Both the position numbers and the translations under genes were made by a program. Positions 57,901-64,000 of a stretch of DNA of 64,000 nucleotides are shown one piece after another (within the stretch, counting starts at the first letter, position 1; every line of letters begins with the position of its first letter). The notes under the pieces were generated by a model. The model was not told the origin of the DNA. It saw only the letters and a list, made by a program, of their open reading frames with translations, and did not search any database. The stretch spans positions 12,927,001 to 12,991,000 of the forward strand of contig NC_089991.1 in assembly GCF_036417845.1 (NCBI RefSeq). Direction: 5' to 3'. The stretch is from Apteryx mantelli (Eukaryota; Chordata; Aves; Apterygiformes; Apterygidae).

Positions 57901-60900
57901 TGCCTACATGCCTGTACGGCTTGTGTCAAAGCTAACCAGACTGCAGAATTTCTCCTGACTGGTCAATGAACCAGTTATTTCCTGATTCCTGCTCTATCAG
58001 CGCTTGGAGTCCTCGTTTCAAGGACTTTTCATCTTTCTGATTCAATACTCAGGACATTTGAGCTGTTTGCCTGCAGCACAGACACATATTCAGTGAGGGA
58101 GATGTCATCTACCTGCTTACCAAAGACAAGACATGTTCAGACACTTGGTGAGGAATAATTTCATGCTCTGAGGATGAATGCAACCCGACAAGGTACCTGA
58201 TGTATCGAGAGAGCAAACCCCAGCTTTTTTCCTACCTTCCTGTTCTCAGAATTTATTCTGAGCTCAGTGTCTCCCCAGAATTAACTTATGTTGTGTTACA
58301 AAAAAAAAAAAAGAAAATGCAGTTGAAAGGAAATGCTCCATAGGCACCAGGGAGATCCCTACAGAAACGGAATGACCTCAGTTGCCAACTTGTCCACCCA
58401 TTACCATGACCAAAGCTTGGGCACCACCCCAGAGCCCCACAGGTTTGTGTGGAAGCTCTTAGGTTAACTCCCTGTGACAAAACTGCCTGCTACATGATGA
58501 CCTCTCCTAAATCTCAGTTGCAGATCTCTACACTCAGATGGACTGGGGCAGAGAAGGAGCATGACATTCATCTTTGTAGCGCATCACGGGGCCCCAAGGA
58601 GCTAGACCTTCCCTGTCCAAACATGGACAAAAAAGGCCCACCAGAGACTGGAGGAGGTGGGGAAGCCATGAAGAGCCCCAGGATGCTGAACGAGAAGACA
58701 ATTTATGCCAATGTACAGGTCACACATGCTCCCTTAAACCTCCGCCTCCACCCTGGAGCACTCCAGAGACCAGGCAGACAGTCCCTTTGCTGGTTCGGTG
58801 CCCTCTGCAAAGTCCGTTTGCTGGTACATGTTCAAGTGCAAGTCAGCCAGATGCAACCCTTCGTACTAATACACAAAGCGGGGTAATGTAGGCTTCACTG
58901 TGGAGCTTTCTTCAGACAAGTCTTTAGACGTCTGAGAAATAAGACCTAGCGAGAGCTTCACTCTGGGTGGCATCCACAGGAGATAATTGCTACTGGATTA
59001 ATTGCCTGGGGCTAAGGAGAAGTGCCTACATCAGCACTGCAGAGGTACCCCTGGCTCCTTCACATCTTCATCTCCATTCTCAAAGCTGCACTGAGGGAAA
59101 GTCGAACACATACTGTGGTTGATGCAAGAGTGTCCAACAGCCTCAGCACACAGTGAGATGAGAGGGGTTAAATTTCAGTGCCAGCAATGGGAGCCTGAAG
59201 GAGCAGTCCCCCATACAACTGTGCTCCTCCCTCACCTCATGGCTCCTGCCTTCTCCCACTTCCACCAGACGAGTACCAGTTTGTCCTGAGGTTTGTTCTG
59301 CTCGTCTTGTTTATGCGAACAGTAATTTTGGATGTGGTAACAGCAGGACTGTAGCAACATGCCTCCCTCCCCCCCCCCCATCCTCTGCTGGCAGTGTGGC
59401 GCATGAGGCTGCACACCACTGTGGTCCGGTGATCGGTGCCCCTGCAGCGCGCACCTTGGTTGCTTCAGGTCCCCAAGAGGGCCAAGCATGCTGTGTGCCA
59501 ACTCCTCACACACACTGCCAACAGGGATGAGTTCAGCAGCAGAGGGAAGGAGCTGGCACCCACTGCAGCCTCCACCTCTTGTGACTTGCCTCCATCTTCT
59601 TACTCACATCCAATCTTAATACCAGGTCCTGTCTGCAGAGTGCAGACCCCATCCAGGTCAGCACTGCAGTGTGCCCATGAAGAGCCTTCCTGTGGGCTGG
59701 TATGCTCCTGCTGCCCCTCACTTAGGCAGCAAAGGTTGAGCCCAGCTCAAGGGCATTTCAGGGTTTCACCTGATTTATTCCGTGTGTCTTCTAGGGGCCT
59801 GTCCCACACAGGTCTCATAAATCACCAAAAAGATTCTTCTCAGAATACGATTAATGGCAGTGTTTATAGTCAACAGTTTGCAGGAAATTCCCTACCCACA
59901 TCTATAAATGTCAAATTGGTCGCTTAACTTTCAGGGGGGTTGGCAGCTGTGCTTTTATTAGGACGCTTGATTCTTGTGCCAGAAATACATGAAGTGTGAG
60001 TCCCTTGCCTTTCTCCAGAGATGAGTATCTGAGATTCATCCCCTGTTATTATTCATCATGCGCTTGTCCTGGGTGAGGATGCCTTAGCACCTATTGCATG
60101 CGTGTGCATACATGCATGTGACAGAGTGGTAAAAGCAATAAGAAGGTGCTTGAAGGAGGATGTGACACAGCACGAGTGGAGATTATGGGCTCTCTTCCCG
60201 ACCCCAAGAGGCAGCAGCCTACTGCTTGGTATCAGATAAAGGATGGATGGGATAGGCCATGATGGCCCTTGACAGTGAAGGTAATGAGTTGTGTCTGAAG
60301 TGACACATAATGGAGGACAGAAAGGCGACTGTATCAATGCTGTACTTTGAGGATCTGTTTCCAAATCAGACGCAGCTTTGCTGTTGTTGTTCAGATCACT
60401 CCTCGGGCAAACATAGTTGAGCCAGCAGTGAGGCCCAGTGATCCTGGCAAATATTCCCACCACAAAAAGCAAGTCACACTCAGCCAAACACAGAGCTTAG
60501 GTGGCACCTCAGAGTGTGGGTCTGTGTGAGGTAACACACTGCCCATGCCAAGCGAGGGTGGACTGGTTACCTCTGGTGCATGGCCACATACATAGCTGCT
60601 AGCGCTGCCCTTTCTCTGAGTGCTCCCAGGTGCCCACCACTGCTTCCCATGGCAAGAAACTGCAATACACACACTGAACAGCCCTGGAAAAGCCTTGCCT
60701 GGGTGGAGAGGAGGAGAAAGCGTTTGTGCCCTGCACTTCACAGGATCCAGTAAACGGAAGGAAGATGCCTGGAAAAGTGACACTGAGCAGAGAAATAATG
60801 AAGGGCCACAAAATCTTGACCACAGCAAGGAGGAGCACAGGGAAGTAGAGCGATATGGAATAAAATTACCACGTGGCTGGTTCAGAGGGAGGTACATTCC

Positions 60901-63900
60901 CCCCAAAACAAACAGTTATGCAGGGGAGTGCCTTGCCATAGGACACCAAAGATGCCTGAAGTCTGTGGAATTCAAAAAGGGACTATACTGATCCACATGA
61001 CACTAGTGGGAAAATATCTCTATTTGCTTGCCCAATTCATTCACCATTTGTTTACCCAATTTGGTGACTGGCCATAAGGCTACTCTGACCTGACAGGGAC
61101 ATCTTTATGTCCTTAGATGCAAACTGCCAAGTGCAGAATCTTGTCTCAGTCTCTACCTTCCAACTCCCAACTAAACACATATTCACTGCACTTGGCCATC
61201 AAACCAACTTCTATGGGTAGTCCAAAGCAGCCTTACCCTCAGCTTTCAGTTCCCTTTTGCCAGGGCCCAGTAGTGCAAAAGCAATTTTTCTCCAAGTGAG
61301 TAATGCTCCCTGTGCTACAGAGTGCACCAAAACAGAGAGGTCAAAGGGAGAGACTCACCAAGTGGCTTTCTTTTAAAACTGATATCATTGCCACAACTTA
61401 TTCTTATTCTGGGAGTTCTTAAATTAGGTACTCTTAACCACTCTCAGCCTGCTTACAACAAATTAAAACCATGGCAAATTAGAGAATACAACTGAGAGAG
61501 AATACAATGAAAGCTTGCTCCCTCCACTCAAAATTGTAATGGAAGCCAAGCCACCCATGCACCTCTTGGAGATGACAACTGAGCAGGCAGAAAGGCCCCA
61601 TACCAGTCTCCCCTCCCAGAAAATCTCTTGCCCCTAGCTCCAGAGATCAGCTGCGGGAACCAGTAGAGAGGTCAGCTCATCATCAGCTCAATGAAGAGCA
61701 GAACAGATGTCCTCTCTGAGGTGGCCATGTCCCAGCCCACTGAAGCATTAACAGAGCACACACCACCAGGCCAGAGACAAGCTAGTAACCCAGGCAGTCA
61801 GATGTGCGAAGGTGCTGGCTGCCTTCTACGTCATACGCCAGGAGGCCTGGTGTGGCCTGCAAGCCTACACAGAAGCAGCCAAATGCTAAATCTCCACTTG
61901 ACTCTTCGTTCTCTGCACCCTGAATCATGACCATTGCATTGCAACATAGCCCAGGGCCCAAGCGCTGGAGGAAGTTTTCACTGTTAGTACAAATTCCCAG
62001 GCGGCATTCCCCCTCCCCTCCGCTCCTGTTCCCCTACCTGCTCTCAGCGGGCAGGGCTGGGTAAGCCACTCCTGGGTGATTCATTCCCCATTAGGTAGAA
62101 ATGCTTTCTTGGATACACACAGCTGGGCACAGGAAAGAGGCACAAGGCCTGTGATCCAAGCTGAATCACTGTGCCCTGAATGAGCTCCTGCAAGTAGGGA
62201 CACAGCTCCGACAGAGGTCGTGGCAAGGTGACTGTTGCAACAGTACAATGTGTGACTCATCAGCAGAGAAAAATGCAATTTTGGGTAGGAATCGGGAATG
62301 CAAGGAGGAGAGCAACCTGCCAGGGCATGGACTGGGGGTGCAAGTCACGGAAACACCTAGATCACCTAGGTGAAGGGGAAAGCAAACTTCTGCAGAGCAA
62401 TGAGAAAGTTTGGGGGATGGCATTCAGAAAGCGAGCATGCCCCGGGAATGACAGGCACCGACACACTCGTCACACAGACAAAGCTGGTGCACCATGAGGG
62501 CATGTGTCCCAACCGCTGCTGAGTTCAACTGGAAAAGATCCTCCTCCCATCGGAGTGCCAGGAGCATGCAGGGAATTTTCTGCTTCTCTTTCAGAATGGG
62601 ATCTACCCACATAAACCCTCATGCAAACAGGATGTTCACCCAAGGCTGTGGCTGGATAATGCCAGACTGCCTCTTGCTAAACCCACCTGGTGCCACAGAG
62701 CCAGGCTCTGGTGGAGAGGTGCACCCACACCAAGTGAGACCATAGCGGTGACAGCAATTGGTGGTGCTGGCGCAGCTGCAGGCAAACAGGCCGCTTGCAC
62801 CTTCCTGTCCCTTCCGCTCCACAGTCACTGTGGCAGGAGCTGCACCCTGGGGCTGCACCCGCGCCTGGGAGGGAACAAGCATCCCCTGTGCCCAGGTGCC
62901 TCCGTGGTCACTGCTTTGGGTAATGCCAGGTTCCTGCGCTGCGTCTGCCCCACAGGATAACAGGCTTTTTCTCACACCCATGTTTTTTTTGCTTGTCCCT
63001 GAAGGCAAGGCAGCCTTGAACAGCATTTCCATTTTGTGTTGCAATAAGATACAATCTCCCTGAAGTCAACTGTCCCAACAACTTTGCCAGGAGTGGCGGG
63101 GGTAAATGAGCAGAGGTTCCCTGTAAGGTACCAGGGCTTTCCTGAGCCCTGCTGGGAAGTGCATCCCATATCCCTAGTCTGGGACACTGCCTGGTCCCAA
63201 CTTCCAGCTGGCTGCAGCTGAGGGGAAGGTTTCGGCTGGAAGCACTGATGCTGAGATGACAACAGTCATGAGGAAAGCTGGCAGGGCTTCCTCCTGTTCC
63301 CCTCTGAGCCAGCTGGATTCCTTCCCAGGGACTGTAGAGGAAGGGAAACGGTGCCCATTAATCATTCACACCCAGGCTAACAGCAAGGGCTCCCCTGTCT
63401 CCCTCTAGTGACTGCAACCCAGGAGTCTCCTTACTGCTTTCAGGTTAATTGGGTTGCTTCATTAGCTCAAGTTGTAACTCCCCAAGTTCCTGGGGCTCTA
63501 GGCTCTATTCTCACAGAGGACAGAGCCTGTCGTGCTCGCAGAGCAGTCAAGCAGGAATCTCCCCTGACCGGTGGGAGTGCTCATTTGTACTGGCAGCAGC
63601 ACGTCAGAGCTGGGGTACAGAGCCAGAGCCCTATTGTGCAAGAGGCTGTGCAAAATGGAGAACAAAAAAAAAATAAACCAGGCGCATCTCCACTGGGAAT
63701 TTCTAAAAATTCATCACCCTTTGGGATGCAAAGCAGCCAGGCCTGGAGAGCAGCTAAGCATCGTTATTAAATAAATGAATTAGCTCAGCAGAGCCCGCCA
63801 GGTACTAAACACTTTCCACTTCCAAGCAGGTAAATGAGTCCGTGGGAACAGAGGCTGTTCCATGCCCGGCAAGCAGCGCAAGCTGCATTTTCATGGTAAT

Positions 63901-64000
63901 ATGCTTTCTGCATCTCTGCCCCTGGAAGCGGGGCACCAGGGTGCTGCGTGCTTCCCTGGAGGGGCAAAAGGGACAGCGGTGCCCAGGGACACAGCAACTT

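Larger units (their letters stand above)
44780..64000. other. 19-kb intergenic region downstream of SPARC; no gene recognised
   Basis: I found no exon, RNA gene or intact mobile element on either strand. Open frames reach about 280 codons (45.9-46.9 kb) but lack domains and look like chance frames in GC-rich DNA. In mammals FAT2 lies next on the SPARC strand, and its first coding exon is several kilobases long and would be obvious. It is absent, so it must lie beyond the right edge if the order is conserved. Landmarks are a 13-bp inverted repeat (45828-45914), a possible MIR-like remnant (46111-46180), an (AC)n tract (51717-51733), a pyrimidine-rich stretch (54530-54920) and an A-run (58300-58312). 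Confidence 0.65.

Noticed and set aside
58300-58312. A-run as the tail of a processed pseudogene
   Set aside because: No gene-derived sequence or target-site duplication is visible upstream of it.
60000-64000. First exons of FAT2 near the right edge
   Set aside because: No cadherin-repeat coding sequence, such as DxNDNxP motifs in a long frame, is present.

Overview
This window is vertebrate nuclear DNA, almost certainly from a bird. It has split genes with GT-AG introns, CpG islands at two of the promoters, and two fragments of the CR1 retrotransposon in its usual avian form. A 298-residue SPARC (osteonectin) can be assembled from it. There are no bacterial-style operons, rRNA genes or CRISPR arrays. 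Nearly all open frames here are chance frames in noncoding DNA. The real coding sequence is about 1.1 kb, in 12 exons of two genes.

Layout. Bases 1-3700 are AT-rich noncoding DNA, probably the start of intron 1 of G3BP1 on the minus strand. No G3BP1 coding exon is visible. Bases 3700-5400 are a CpG island with four CCAAT boxes and an octamer. It contains a likely noncoding first exon of G3BP1 ending in a donor at 4302/4303; the name rests on conserved gene order. Bases 5450-8070 hold no recognised gene. ATOX1 lies on the plus strand: three coding exons (8755-8760, 10024-10099, 11503-11636) and probably a noncoding last exon near 13423-13640. Its first exon sits between two G-rich minisatellites. 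Bases 13.65-31.7 kb are an intergenic spacer with nothing I recognise as a gene.

SPARC fills 31.85-44.78 kb on the plus strand. It has a noncoding exon 1 behind a GGA-box promoter, a 7.25 kb first intron, nine coding exons between 39215 and 43494, and a roughly 1.28 kb 3' UTR with two adjacent miR-29 seed matches. Bases 44.78-64 kb are intergenic. In mammals the next gene is FAT2, but none of its exons could be identified here.

Function. ATOX1 is the cytosolic copper chaperone that delivers Cu(I) to the ATP7A/ATP7B pumps. SPARC is a secreted calcium- and collagen-binding matricellular protein that also carries a copper-binding GHK tripeptide. The order G3BP1 (divergent), ATOX1, SPARC matches the conserved amniote block on human 5q33. 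I found no undescribed gene system. The most unusual content is the repeat structure around the ATOX1 first exon, with smaller points of RNA-level regulation in SPARC.
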